NCBI GenBank assembly: GCA_031277685.1
Contig: JAITLV010000126.1
Location: 124,001-188,000, forward strand
Reading direction: 5' to 3'
Source: Sphingobacterium sp.
Lineage (GTDB): Bacteria; Bacteroidota; Bacteroidia; Sphingobacteriales; Sphingobacteriaceae
DNA length: 64,000 nucleotides
Under the pieces are notes generated by a model. It was not told the origin of the DNA. It ran no database searches and was given only the letters and a program-made list of their open reading frames with translations. A program made the translations under genes and the position numbers. This document shows positions 42,003-50,027 of this stretch, in pieces. How positions within the stretch are numbered: position 1 is the first letter of the stretch; each line of letters begins with the position of its first letter.

Positions 42003-42239
42003 ATGATTTTACTTGCGCAGGTTTTCAGCTCCCACACCTATGGATGGATTTTTATTGTTTTAGGTGTTTTGGTTCGCATCTTCATTAGGAGGAACCGATT
42101 TAAACGTAGGGTAGGTTATAAAACCTATTCTTATAAAAATTATGCTTCATCTGAACTAATCCCCATTCTGGAAATGTTGTTTAATCTTGCAGCACTCATT
42201 GCTATTATTATGGGTATACTTATTGTGATTTGGGCATAA
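42003..42239 (+). CDS. Small membrane protein, last gene of the ssb operon
   Basis: 78 residues with two hydrophobic helices, at about 10-27 (SHTYGWIFIVLGVLVRIFI) and about 52-77 (the IPILEMLFNLAALIAIIMG region and beyond), separated by a basic loop with RRNRFKRRVGYKTYSYKNY. Function unknown. A double terminator follows. Confidence 0.55.
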   Translation: MILLAQVFSSHTYGWIFIVLGVLVRIFIRRNRFKRRVGYKTYSYKNYASSELIPILEMLFNLAALIAIIMGILIVIWA

Positions 42240-42243
42240 GCTA

Positions 42244-42277
42244 TATAGGCAAAGCGAATGGTCGCTTTGCCTATTTT
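42244..42277 (+). terminator. Terminator of the ssb operon, first hairpin
   Basis: ATAGGCAAAGCG, loop AATGGT, CGCTTTGCCTAT followed by TTTT, 5 bases after the last stop. Confidence 0.8.
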
Positions 42278-42351
42278 AAGCCCCATTAAAGGGCTTATTT
42301 CATAAATGAATGATATTGTAGCATCCTTGAATTTTTGGCCCGGATCGGGTC

Positions 42352-42391
42352 GCAAAAACCGCCACCTGCGTACCTGGTCGGCGGTTTTTGC
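42352..42391. terminator. Second hairpin with GCAAAAACCGCC arms
   Basis: GCAAAAACCGCC pairs with GGCGGTTTTTGC across a 16-base loop, CACCTGCGTACCTGGT, whose ends are themselves partly self-complementary (CCACCTG/CCTGG-like). A/T runs on both sides allow termination on either strand. The palindromic loop is unusual for a plain terminator. Confidence 0.55.
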
Positions 42392-42504
42392 ATTTCATAG
42401 GTGCAGCGATGCTGCGGTTTGTTGAGCCTAATTAATTCGCTTTTCGTTATTGCATTTTTATAAGAAGATATTCGGTAATTCTTAAAAATTGAAATTGATG
42501 ATAA

Positions 42505-42534
42505 AAGAAATGCGGGATTCTCCCGCATTTCTTT
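42505..42534 (-). terminator. Terminator hairpin at the end of the 42533-42817 gene
   Basis: GAAATGCGGG, loop ATTCT, CCCGCATTTC, flanked by A and T runs; it overlaps the stop codon of the minus-strand gene. Confidence 0.75.
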
Positions 42535-42817
42535 ACTGTTCGCTAAACAGCTTCACCTTCTCCTGTAAGTCGGAAAGCCCCGCCTTTTCATCGAGTTCCC
42601 CCGATATGCGCACTAGCTCATCGCTGCATTCAGGGCTGAGCACTGTTAGCAGATCACCGACCATGCCCTGGTCACTCTTCATTCCTTCCCGGATCACATT
42701 GCTAAGTAGCATTACCTGCTTCCGTTGAAGGTTAAGATTAAGTTTCACCGTGTCCTCCATTCCCGGAACACTGATCAGGATGCTTAGCATTCCTGTAATC
42801 TCTTTTTTTGTTTTCAT
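42533..42817 (-). CDS. Unknown small cytoplasmic protein between the ssb and mob operons
   Basis: 94 residues from the ATG at 42817. Helical and acidic, with KLNLNLQRKQVMLLSNVIRE and a C-terminal DLQEKVKLFSEQ. An AAGGA-like sequence lies upstream of the start. It is the only minus-strand gene in this part of the element and is divergent from the primase-like gene, suggesting a local regulator. I do not recognise the family. Confidence 0.55.
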   Translation of the reverse strand: MKTKKEITGMLSILISVPGMEDTVKLNLNLQRKQVMLLSNVIREGMKSDQGMVGDLLTVLSPECSDELVRISGELDEKAGLSDLQEKVKLFSEQ

Positions 42818-42921
42818 ACGCACATTTTTTTCCTTACATCACTGATACGAAATTACATAATCCCGGTCTGCTTCACCTGTATAGAATTTAGCCAGGGGAC
42901 GACATTTCAAATCAGGGCTGG

Positions 42922-42929
42922 TAGTTTTG
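42922..42929 (+). promoter_or_regulatory. Perfect -7 box before the primase/mobilization genes
   Basis: TAGTTTTG fits TAnnTTTG exactly and lies 38 bases before the start of the primase-like gene. A TTTG -33 box at the right distance is not seen, so an activator may be needed. Confidence 0.4.
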
Positions 42930-42966
42930 TATCACTGCAAGATCAGTGTGAAGAAATTAGTGAGTT

Positions 42967-43866
42967 ATGGGATCAGCAAAAAGACTACTAACCTGTGCCG
43001 AGGTTAATGAAATGGATTTGGTTCAATACCTGGATAGCCTGGGGTTTAAACCTGTAAAAATCAGAGGTGTCAATTCCTGGTACCTCTCTCCTTTTCGTAT
43101 AGAACACACAGCTTCCTTTAAAGTTAACCGGTCTTTAAACCGATGGTATGATTTCGGCCTGGGCAAAGGCGGCAATGTAGTAGACTTTGGTGTCCTTTAT
43201 TTTAATTGCGCTGTTAGAACGCTTCTGTCCAGCTTTCAGGGAAGGGTTTGGAATTTACATATTGCCGATCGGTTTCCTGCCCAGCTTTCCTCCCCCCTTG
43301 AATTGACGCATACAGAAATATTAAGGACAAACGCATTGGTCCAATACCTTGCTATTAGGGGAATACCCCTTGACCTGGCACAAAAATATTGTAAGCAAGT
43401 TTCCTATACCGTTTATGGCAAGAAATATTTCGGTATTGGATTCCCCAATGACAGCGGCGGTTACGAAATACGGAATGCATTCTTTAAATCCTGTTCTAGA
43501 CCGAAAGGTGTAACTACCATTCGAAGAGGTTTTACAACGCTATCCGTATTTGAGGGTTTTATGGATTTTCTCTCTTTTCTAAAGCTCTTCGAAGGGACAG
43601 TTGCAATTGAGACGGATTATCTTATTCTCAATAGCCTTAGCTTTTTCGAAAAACAAATGGAACACATGCTTTCTTACAGCAAAGTTTTCCTTTATCTCGA
43701 TAACGACAAGGCAGCAAAGCAGTGCGCTGCATCCGCACGAAAAAGCAGTAACGTTTTTATCAGCCGTAATAGACTTTACCTGAACTATAAAGATCTGAAT
43801 GACTGTTTGACCGGCAACCGCTTCCCTCCTCAGTCCGCTGGTTACGTAGACCCAGGCGAACCATAA
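42967..43866 (+). CDS. TOPRIM domain DNA primase-like protein
   Basis: 299 residues. The N-terminal 100 residues follow the fold order of CHC2-type primase zinc ribbons (SWYLSPFRIEHTASFKVNRS, then WYDFGLGKGGNVVDFGVLYF) but the zinc-binding Cys and His are missing, as in many mobile-element primases. The TOPRIM domain covers about 180-290, with the catalytic Glu in SVFEGFMDFLSF and the Asp pair in VFLYLDNDKAAKQ. Such proteins prime lagging-strand synthesis on transferred single strands. It lies directly upstream of the candidate oriT and the mobilization genes. Confidence 0.85.
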   Translation: MGSAKRLLTCAEVNEMDLVQYLDSLGFKPVKIRGVNSWYLSPFRIEHTASFKVNRSLNRWYDFGLGKGGNVVDFGVLYFNCAVRTLLSSFQGRVWNLHIADRFPAQLSSPLELTHTEILRTNALVQYLAIRGIPLDLAQKYCKQVSYTVYGKKYFGIGFPNDSGGYEIRNAFFKSCSRPKGVTTIRRGFTTLSVFEGFMDFLSFLKLFEGTVAIETDYLILNSLSFFEKQMEHMLSYSKVFLYLDNDKAAKQCAASARKSSNVFISRNRLYLNYKDLNDCLTGNRFPPQSAGYVDPGEP

Positions 43867-43894
43867 TGAGAATTTCATAACAATAAAGGTAAAA

Positions 43895-43974
43895 CCGCCC
43901 TATGGAAACCGGGGGGCGGCGGAGATTACCTGGTTGCCCCGTAATCGGCTAGATGTACCGTTGTGTCACAACGG
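43895..43974. other. Candidate origin of transfer (oriT) region
   Basis: Between the primase-like gene and the relaxosome genes lie about 185 non-coding bases with two inverted repeats: CCGCCC/GGGCGG at 43895-43919 and the nearly perfect palindrome CCGTTGTG T CACAACGG at 43958-43974, followed by GGGTATTG and a pyrimidine-rich TTGGCCTTTACTCC. A repeat next to a nick-site-like stretch directly upstream of a relaxosome protein and relaxase is the classic oriT layout. The nick position cannot be determined. Confidence 0.5.
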
Positions 43975-44054
43975 GGTATTGTTGGCCTTTACTCCGGAGT
44001 CGTAGGCCATTGCCTTAAGAGGATTGATTTTTTTAACAGTGAAAATGATAAGTG

Positions 44055-44438
44055 ATGAAAGAACAGAAAAACAACAGGGAAAAATGGCTGCATGTAAGGC
44101 TTACAGATCAGGAATACCGCTATATCCAGGAAGAGTTTTCAAGGACTACGGATCAAAAAATGAGCATCTATATCCGCAAGATGATACTGGGACAACCCCA
44201 TATCGGAAGGGTCAGAAACCAGTCCACTGATGACCTGGTTAACCAGCTTGCACACCTCAGAATGGAGTTGAATGCAGCCGGAAATAACCTCAATCAAGCC
44301 GTTAAAAAGCTGCACACTTTTAGGGACTTCAAGCAGATAGAGGGATGGCTTTTAACCTGGGAACGGGATAAAAAAGGCTTCTATAAAAGCCTTGATGCGA
44401 TCACTGTTTCCCTTGAAAAAATCAGCGATCAATGGTAG
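44055..44438 (+). CDS. Relaxosome accessory protein (MobA/MobC-like)
   Basis: 127 residues from the ATG at 44055. The N-terminal part, WLHVRLTDQEYRYIQEEFSR followed by SIYIRKMIL, is a ribbon-helix-helix DNA-binding domain. A long helical C-terminus follows with ELNAAGNNLNQAVKKLH, the G-x-N-L-N-Q block conserved in mobilization MobC-type proteins. It binds near oriT and helps the relaxase open DNA. Its stop overlaps the relaxase start. Confidence 0.85.
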   Translation: MKEQKNNREKWLHVRLTDQEYRYIQEEFSRTTDQKMSIYIRKMILGQPHIGRVRNQSTDDLVNQLAHLRMELNAAGNNLNQAVKKLHTFRDFKQIEGWLLTWERDKKGFYKSLDAITVSLEKISDQW

Positions 44439-45712
44439 CGGTGGTGCATCTGGCAAGCAGCTTGCGCAGGGTGCTGAACTATAATGAACAGAAGGTAAAA
44501 GAAGGCGTTGCAAGCTGCATCGACGCTGCCTATTACTTGAAGCATGCCTCCCGGCTAAGCTTCGAAAACAAGCTGGAGCGGTTACAAAAACTCGCTGAAT
44601 TAAACGAGGCGACCAAGGTCAATACAGTTCATATTTCCTTGAATTTCCCGCCCGAAGAGCGGCACAGCGATGAGCGCCTCAGAGAGATCGCCCGTACTTA
44701 TATGCAAAAGATCGGCTTTGGAGGCCAGCCGTATTTGCTTTACCAGCATTTCGATGCCGGGCATCCGCATGTCCATATCCTGACCACCAATATAAAGCCA
44801 GACGGTAAAAGAATATCGCTCCATAATATCGGTAAAGTCACCTCAGAAAAGGCCAGGAAGGAAATCGAAATCGAGTTCAATTTGGTAAAAGCTGAGGACA
44901 AAACTAAGAGGTCGGCCTATGAATTGAAACCCATAGATACCAAGGTGGAATATGGGCAAGCCTCAACCAAAAGGGCGATTACCGGGATACTCAATAATGT
45001 TCTGGCGACCTATAAATTCACCACATTGGGAGAGCTTAATGCTGTCCTTGGCCTTTACAATGTTACAGCTGAACAAGGTGCAAAGGATTCCAGGACTTAT
45101 AAAAATAACGGCCTCGTATATCGTATAAAAAAGGAAGATGGCTCCGTTATCGGTACGCCCATTAAGGCAAGCCTGATCTTTGGAAAACCCACGATTAAAA
45201 ATCTCGAAATAGTATTTGCAGGACATAAAAAATCCCGTCCGGCTTTTAAAACTAAAGTCAGGGTAGCTATTGATCTTGCCCTGTTACGTGCGCCCAATGC
45301 CGGTTTACAACAGTTGATCAGGGACCTTAAGCCGGCAGGCATAGATACCGTTTTGCACTATACCAAAGATGATAAAGTATTCGGGATAACTTTTGTTGAC
45401 CACAAAAACCGCTGTGTTTTTAATGGTAATGCCCTAGGCAAAGGATATGGCGCCGCAGCATTAATGCAACGTTGTGGAGAGCTTTCTTACCAAAAAAAAG
45501 ACCTTAATCATATATCCTTTAGGATCGAAGCGGATAAGAAAAACATTATTTCGGCCAGCTCCGGCTTTACTCCTGCTCCCCTTAATCCCCACCATGATGA
45601 AAGTCCTGAAAACCTTTTGCTACTGCTGTTTCAGGCTGAACGGGATTACAATTATCTCCCTTATGAACTCTCCGCAAAGAAGAAAAATAAGCAATTAAAA
45701 ATCAGAAGATAA
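44432..45712 (+). CDS. Relaxase/mobilization nuclease (MobB-like)
   Basis: 426 residues. The N-terminal relaxase domain has the HUH histidines in QHFDAGHPHVHILTTNIKP at about residues 103-121 and an upstream LNYNEQKVKEG segment that carries candidate catalytic Tyr residues. Relaxases nick oriT and stay covalently bound to the 5' end during transfer. The last 200 residues have no recognised fold. Starts with ATGGTAG overlapping the accessory gene stop by 7 bases, so expression is coupled. Confidence 0.9.
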   Translation: MVAVVHLASSLRRVLNYNEQKVKEGVASCIDAAYYLKHASRLSFENKLERLQKLAELNEATKVNTVHISLNFPPEERHSDERLREIARTYMQKIGFGGQPYLLYQHFDAGHPHVHILTTNIKPDGKRISLHNIGKVTSEKARKEIEIEFNLVKAEDKTKRSAYELKPIDTKVEYGQASTKRAITGILNNVLATYKFTTLGELNAVLGLYNVTAEQGAKDSRTYKNNGLVYRIKKEDGSVIGTPIKASLIFGKPTIKNLEIVFAGHKKSRPAFKTKVRVAIDLALLRAPNAGLQQLIRDLKPAGIDTVLHYTKDDKVFGITFVDHKNRCVFNGNALGKGYGAAALMQRCGELSYQKKDLNHISFRIEADKKNIISASSGFTPAPLNPHHDESPENLLLLLFQAERDYNYLPYELSAKKKNKQLKIRR

Positions 45713-45730
45713 ACTTTAAAACATACGAAT

Positions 45731-47725
45731 ATGGCTCTACAGACAGGTGAGAACGAACACGCCATGCGTAAGATCGTCGATATGACACGCTTGATGGCTA
45801 TAGCCATTTTGGCTATCCATTTTTATTATTATTTATACCAAGCCTTTGTCCTTTGGGACTTAGCGCCTCCTTTCACAGAAAAACTTTTGGGCAATATCCG
45901 CAACACAGGGCTGTTCAATAGTTTCCTCTATTCCAAGTTAATTTCATTGGGCTTATTGCTTATTTCCTTATTGGGTATAAAGGGACGCAAGGACGAAAAG
46001 GCAAGCCATAAAACCGCGTTGGCTTATATTATAACAGGGCTTTTACTTTACTTTTTTAGCTTCCTGATCTTGCTTCCCCGCATGGCAATCAGCCCGCAGG
46101 CCATCATTTATATAACGATCACTTCGACAGGCTTCTTGCTCGTCCTTAGCGGTGGAACGATCCTTACACGGATCATTAAGGACCGGCTGAGTGATGATAT
46201 TTTCAATACCGATAATGAGACCTTTCCACAGGAAGAAAGGCTGTTAATTAATGAATATTCAATCAACCTGGAGGCCACTTATAACCTGCGCGGCAAGGTA
46301 AGAAAGTCATATGTATCTATCGTTTCTCCACAACGTGCCTGCCTATTGGCAGGAAGCCCCGGAGCAGGTAAAACGGCATTTCTCGTTAGGGAATTCCTGG
46401 CGCAGAGTATGGCTAAGACGCCCACACCTTATACCATGTTCGTCTATGATTTCAAGTGGCCGGACCTATCCACAATTGCCTATAACCACTGGCTTAAAAA
46501 CAAGGAACGGTATAAGGCTAAAAGTGATTGCTTCTTTATCAATTTCGATGACCTATCCCGCTCTCATCGCTGCAATGTTTTCCATGTAATGGGCATGGCC
46601 GACATTACAGATGCAGCGGAATCAGCAGCTACGATCCTTGTCGGATTAAATAGGACGTGGGAGACAAAAAGGGGCGAATTTTTCACGGAATCGCCAATCA
46701 ATTTCGTTACGGCGGTGATCTGGTTTTTACGTAAATACGAGGGTGGGAAATACTGTACCTTGCCTCATGTCATAGAGCTGATCCAGGTTCAATATGAAGA
46801 ACTGTTCTCTGTTTTAAGTCTGGAACCGGAGATCAGCGTACTGATCAATCCTTTTCTTTCTGCATTCAAAGCGAAAGCAAAAGAGCAACTGGAAGGCCAA
46901 ATTGCCAGTGCAAAAATTGCTTTAGCCCGCCTGTCCTCTCCCCAATTATACTATGTGTTGAGTGGTGACGATTTTCAGTTGGACATCAATAATCCCAAGC
47001 ATCCGAAGCTGGTCTGTATGGGTAATAACCCACAGAAAACGCAAACGCTTGGCGCTGTAATTTCTCTTTATGTAAACCGGATGCTCAAGATCGTAAACCA
47101 GAAGGACAAGGAGAAACTGATGCTCATGTTCGAGGAATTTCCGACCCTGGCTGCAGATGTGATCCCTACAATTACCACCGGCAGATCGAATAAAATATCG
47201 ACCTGCTTAGTCATCCAGGACTTTAGCCAACTGCGCAAAGATTATGGAAAAGATAAGGCAGAAGTGATCGTTAACACTGTGGGAAATATCATATCCGGTC
47301 AGGTAATCGGCGACAGTGCCAAGCAGATCAGCGACCGGATCGGAAAGATCATGCAGGACAGAACAAGCCTATCCATTAATTCCGGCGATACTTCGATCAG
47401 CAAATCCAAGCAGCTGGATCTTGCCGTCCCTCCTTCCACGATTGCCGGTTTAAGTTCCGGCGAATTTGTGGGTATGGTTGCCGATACACCTCAGCAAAAG
47501 ATCAAGCATAAGGCTTTTCATTGTAACATTAAAGCTGATTTCGATGCCATTAATAAAGAGGAGAAAGCCTATAAAGCTATTCCTGTTATAAGGCAGGTTA
47601 ATAATCAAATGATACAACGCAATTACATGCAGATCAAAGACGATGTTCAGCATATAATCTTTGCAGGGATCGAAAAGATTATAACAACCCCGCATCTGAA
47701 CCATTTATTGATCATAAAAACATAG
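45731..47725 (+). CDS. Type IV coupling protein (VirD4/TraD-like ATPase)
   Basis: 664 residues. Membrane helices in the first 150 residues (for example AILAIHFYYYLYQAFVLW), then a cytoplasmic ATPase with Walker A GSPGAGKT at about 207-214 and Walker B LMLMFEEFPTL near 460. This is the arrangement of type IV coupling proteins of Bacteroidota (often called MobC in CTnDOT), which link the relaxosome to the Tra channel. It is the third gene of the mobilization operon, 18 bases after the relaxase, and ends before a terminator. Confidence 0.9.
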   Translation: MALQTGENEHAMRKIVDMTRLMAIAILAIHFYYYLYQAFVLWDLAPPFTEKLLGNIRNTGLFNSFLYSKLISLGLLLISLLGIKGRKDEKASHKTALAYIITGLLLYFFSFLILLPRMAISPQAIIYITITSTGFLLVLSGGTILTRIIKDRLSDDIFNTDNETFPQEERLLINEYSINLEATYNLRGKVRKSYVSIVSPQRACLLAGSPGAGKTAFLVREFLAQSMAKTPTPYTMFVYDFKWPDLSTIAYNHWLKNKERYKAKSDCFFINFDDLSRSHRCNVFHVMGMADITDAAESAATILVGLNRTWETKRGEFFTESPINFVTAVIWFLRKYEGGKYCTLPHVIELIQVQYEELFSVLSLEPEISVLINPFLSAFKAKAKEQLEGQIASAKIALARLSSPQLYYVLSGDDFQLDINNPKHPKLVCMGNNPQKTQTLGAVISLYVNRMLKIVNQKDKEKLMLMFEEFPTLAADVIPTITTGRSNKISTCLVIQDFSQLRKDYGKDKAEVIVNTVGNIISGQVIGDSAKQISDRIGKIMQDRTSLSINSGDTSISKSKQLDLAVPPSTIAGLSSGEFVGMVADTPQQKIKHKAFHCNIKADFDAINKEEKAYKAIPVIRQVNNQMIQRNYMQIKDDVQHIIFAGIEKIITTPHLNHLLIIKT

Positions 47726-47731
47726 CAAAAT

Positions 47732-47764
47732 TAATAAGCCCTGGAAAGATACCAGGGCTTATTG
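47732..47764. terminator. Terminator between the mobilization operon and the regulator gene
   Basis: AATAAGCCCTGG, loop AAAGATA, CCAGGGCTTATT, a 12-bp perfect stem 7 bases after the coupling protein stop. No strong T run follows. Confidence 0.65.
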
Positions 47765-47790
47765 CATTGCTTAATATAGTCACAGTATGG

Positions 47791-48483
47791 TTAATTGGTT
47801 TCGCTGATCTTTCCCTTATATGCTTTGCCAGGTTTCAATTTGAAGCCCCCCAACAGAATGATTTCTTTTGAATCGTCCAATATTTTATTTGAGTTGACAA
47901 TAATTGATTTGCTGACCCGAACGAATTTGCTTCGGGGCAGACTTTTTTCGATATCCCATAATGGAATCGGTGCATTTGTTTCTGCCCCATCCATATAAAT
48001 CGTCGAATAATTTCGTTTTGCTTCAATGTAAATAATGGTCTCGTGTTCTATCCTGACGATCGCATCATCATGTTTATAACTCAAAAAAACATCACTGTTT
48101 ATAATATATTCACCGGATTCTGTGAGGAAAATTTTAGACAACCTTCTAGCGATTGAAACTATATCATCAAAGAAAAAAGGTTTAGTAATGTATCCCACAA
48201 CATTATCCAATTTCCAGGACTGCAACGCAAATTCTTCATGCCCCGTAATAAATACGACTTTATAGTCCGGTATGAGTTTTACAAGCTCCAGGCCAGAAAG
48301 TTTTTCCATTTTTATATCAAGAAAAACAACATCCGCATCGGATTTTAGTATAAATTCTTTCGCTTCGATGGGATCAATAAAAGAGGCAAGACATTCCAGG
48401 TGGGGTATTTGTCGGACAAATTTTTCAAGCATCTTTAGCATGCTCAATTCGTCATCAACAATAACACACTTTACTTTCTTCAT
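47791..48483 (-). CDS. Second LytTR response regulator
   Basis: 230 residues. Receiver domain first, with KCVIVDDELSMLKMLEKF at the start, Asp in ADVVFLDIKMEKLSG and Lys in GYITKPFFF, then a LytTR domain with TIIYIEAKRNYSTIYMDGAE and SKFVRVSKSIIVNSNKI. It follows the kinase gene by 4 bases. The nearest non-housekeeping gene is the small precursor at 49628-49813, its probable target. Confidence 0.92.
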   Translation of the reverse strand: MKKVKCVIVDDELSMLKMLEKFVRQIPHLECLASFIDPIEAKEFILKSDADVVFLDIKMEKLSGLELVKLIPDYKVVFITGHEEFALQSWKLDNVVGYITKPFFFDDIVSIARRLSKIFLTESGEYIINSDVFLSYKHDDAIVRIEHETIIYIEAKRNYSTIYMDGAETNAPIPLWDIEKSLPRSKFVRVSKSIIVNSNKILDDSKEIILLGGFKLKPGKAYKGKISETN

Positions 48484-48487
48484 ATTA

Positions 48488-49522
48488 CTAATTTAGGTGA
48501 ACAGTGAGATCGACCGAATAGGTCTCCGCTGCGTCGTTAATAATAAGATTGTGTTTATTTCTATATCCGGATTCAAGATGTCGCTTTACATACCTCAATC
48601 CAATGCCGGTGGAACTATCTTTAATCCAATCGCCTTTTTTATTGAAGACCGATAATTTAATAACTTGCTCATCGGCGAAAAGCCTGATCTTAATGGCGTA
48701 ATCACTTTCTTTAAAAGCACCATGTTTGAATGCATTTTCAACAAATGGCAATAAGATGTGAGGATAAATCCTGATGCTATCTTCATCCTTTATCTCAATA
48801 GCATAGTCTATTTCAATATCTGGAAAACGTTGTTCGAAAATATAGATCGTGCCTTCGATTGCTCCTGATTCTATTTTAAGTGGTACTTTGCCATCCAGTC
48901 CAGGTGTTATAATACCTGCTCTTAGAATCTGCATAAAACAACCTATACCATGCGAAACTTCAGGATCGGAATCCATAGTTTGACTGCGAAAATGCTGTAA
49001 GGAATTAAAGATAAAATGCGGGTTGATTTGAGCACGTAAGGCAGTAATCTCCAATTCTAATTTTTCTTTCTCCGCTCGTTGAGCTTGCTGATCAGACAGT
49101 TCCTTTTGCAATTTTATTTTTAATAATGCCTGCCAATAGAAAAAAGCATAAAGAGAAAAGGTAAGCCATTGAAAGAAGAACTTTAAAACCAAAGTATCAA
49201 TTTCGGTTTTCGAGACAGAAAGATTCTTGTTAAGGATATAGGGGGAAACAATGAAAGCGGTAAAAAATCTGATTCCAATACTGCTAATTAGCACTAAAAT
49301 TAATAACAGAAATATTGTGGGAAGCCTTTTCCTATCATCATATTTTGGAAAAACATATAATGCAGTTATATAAAAGATTCCTGCCGAAATGGCGTGTGAG
49401 ATCGTTGTTTCGAAGATGTATTCCGGCCAAGCATTCTTTTTATAACCATAAACAATTACGGCTATGGCTATGTAGGAAATCCAAAACAAACCATGAATTA
49501 AAACTGCTTTCGATTTTACCAT
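48488..49522 (-). CDS. Second LytS-type sensor histidine kinase
   Basis: 344 residues from the ATG at 49522 (a start at 49561 would lie inside the palindrome). Several membrane helices in the first 150 residues, a His_kinase domain with INPHFIFNSLQHF at about residue 168, and a HATPase part with IYPHILLPFVENAFKHGAF. Same family and layout as the kinase at 23591-24598, but not a close copy by eye, so the two systems have different histories. The palindrome at 49547-49577 lies directly upstream. Confidence 0.9.
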   Translation of the reverse strand: MVKSKAVLIHGLFWISYIAIAVIVYGYKKNAWPEYIFETTISHAISAGIFYITALYVFPKYDDRKRLPTIFLLLILVLISSIGIRFFTAFIVSPYILNKNLSVSKTEIDTLVLKFFFQWLTFSLYAFFYWQALLKIKLQKELSDQQAQRAEKEKLELEITALRAQINPHFIFNSLQHFRSQTMDSDPEVSHGIGCFMQILRAGIITPGLDGKVPLKIESGAIEGTIYIFEQRFPDIEIDYAIEIKDEDSIRIYPHILLPFVENAFKHGAFKESDYAIKIRLFADEQVIKLSVFNKKGDWIKDSSTGIGLRYVKRHLESGYRNKHNLIINDAAETYSVDLTVHLN

Positions 49523-49546
49523 ATTTAAATGTTTTTGAACATAGAA

Positions 49547-49577
49547 ATGATCATATCTCAAGTTGAGATATGATCAT
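49547..49577. promoter_or_regulatory. Perfect 31-base inverted repeat upstream of the kinase gene
   Basis: ATGATCATATCTCAA at 49547-49561 and TTGAGATATGATCAT at 49563-49577, 15-bp perfect arms around a single G. It lies between the end of the precursor gene (49628) and the kinase start (49522), so it is transcribed if both are in one message, or sits in the kinase promoter. No T run, so an operator is more likely than a terminator. Confidence 0.6.
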
Positions 49578-49627
49578 ATGGAAAAATCGAAGATAATGCT
49601 ATATTTTAATCTTGAAACTGTTTTTTT

Positions 49628-49813
49628 TTAATAGCAGTACTTCTGTGTTAGATAAGGTGCTATATTATAAGGCGGTATACAATCGAAACTACTAGGCTTT
49701 ACCAATGATGTGTCCTCTCCTGCGGCAACATTGCCCATTTGTTCAGAGGTAAGGCTCAAAATTTTCAATTTTTCAATTTTCAGTTTTGTTTTTGGGTTGG
49801 TAGCTTTTTTCAT
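49628..49813 (-). CDS. Putative RiPP precursor with double-glycine-like leader
   Basis: 61 residues. The leader carries KTKLKIEKLKILSLTSEQMG, then NVAAG as a Gly-Gly-type cleavage site, in the pattern of the Bacteroidota natural product precursor family (L-x-x-E-Q-M-x-x-V-x-G-G). The predicted core of about 28 residues, EDTSLVKPSSFDCIPPYNIA and the tail PYLTQKYCY, holds five Ser/Thr and two Cys, enough for one or two thioether rings. A -7 box TAATTTTG lies upstream. It sits beside the second LytTR kinase/regulator pair. No dedicated LanB, LanC or transporter is adjacent; the LanB at 20071 could process it in trans. Confidence 0.75.
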   Translation of the reverse strand: MKKATNPKTKLKIEKLKILSLTSEQMGNVAAGEDTSLVKPSSFDCIPPYNIAPYLTQKYCY

Positions 49814-49863
49814 AATCAGTTGTTTAAAATTTAAGATAAAAACCTGGTTTTTTTGATTTTCTC

Positions 49864-49871
49864 CAAAATTA
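49864..49871 (-). promoter_or_regulatory. -7 promoter box of the second precursor gene
   Basis: On the minus strand TAATTTTG fits TAnnTTTG exactly, about 50 bases before the start codon at 49813. No clear TTTG -33 box at the usual distance. Confidence 0.45.
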
Positions 49872-50027
49872 TCTCCCGTTTTCGCTGTTTCTCCATTTTT
49901 TTTTGGCTTGGGTTGTAGTTCCCTCTACCTTCATTTTCTAGCAGCTAGGAATTGTAATATGAAACGATAAAATGGATAAAAATTCAAAATTTTGGAATGC
50001 TGTTTTTTTGAATCAACGATAATTGAT

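Noticed and set aside
47791..49522. Second kinase/regulator pair as a recent duplicate of the pair at 22869-24598
   Set aside because: The domain plan is the same, but the residues around the H box and the receiver differ clearly, so they are separate acquisitions or an old divergence.
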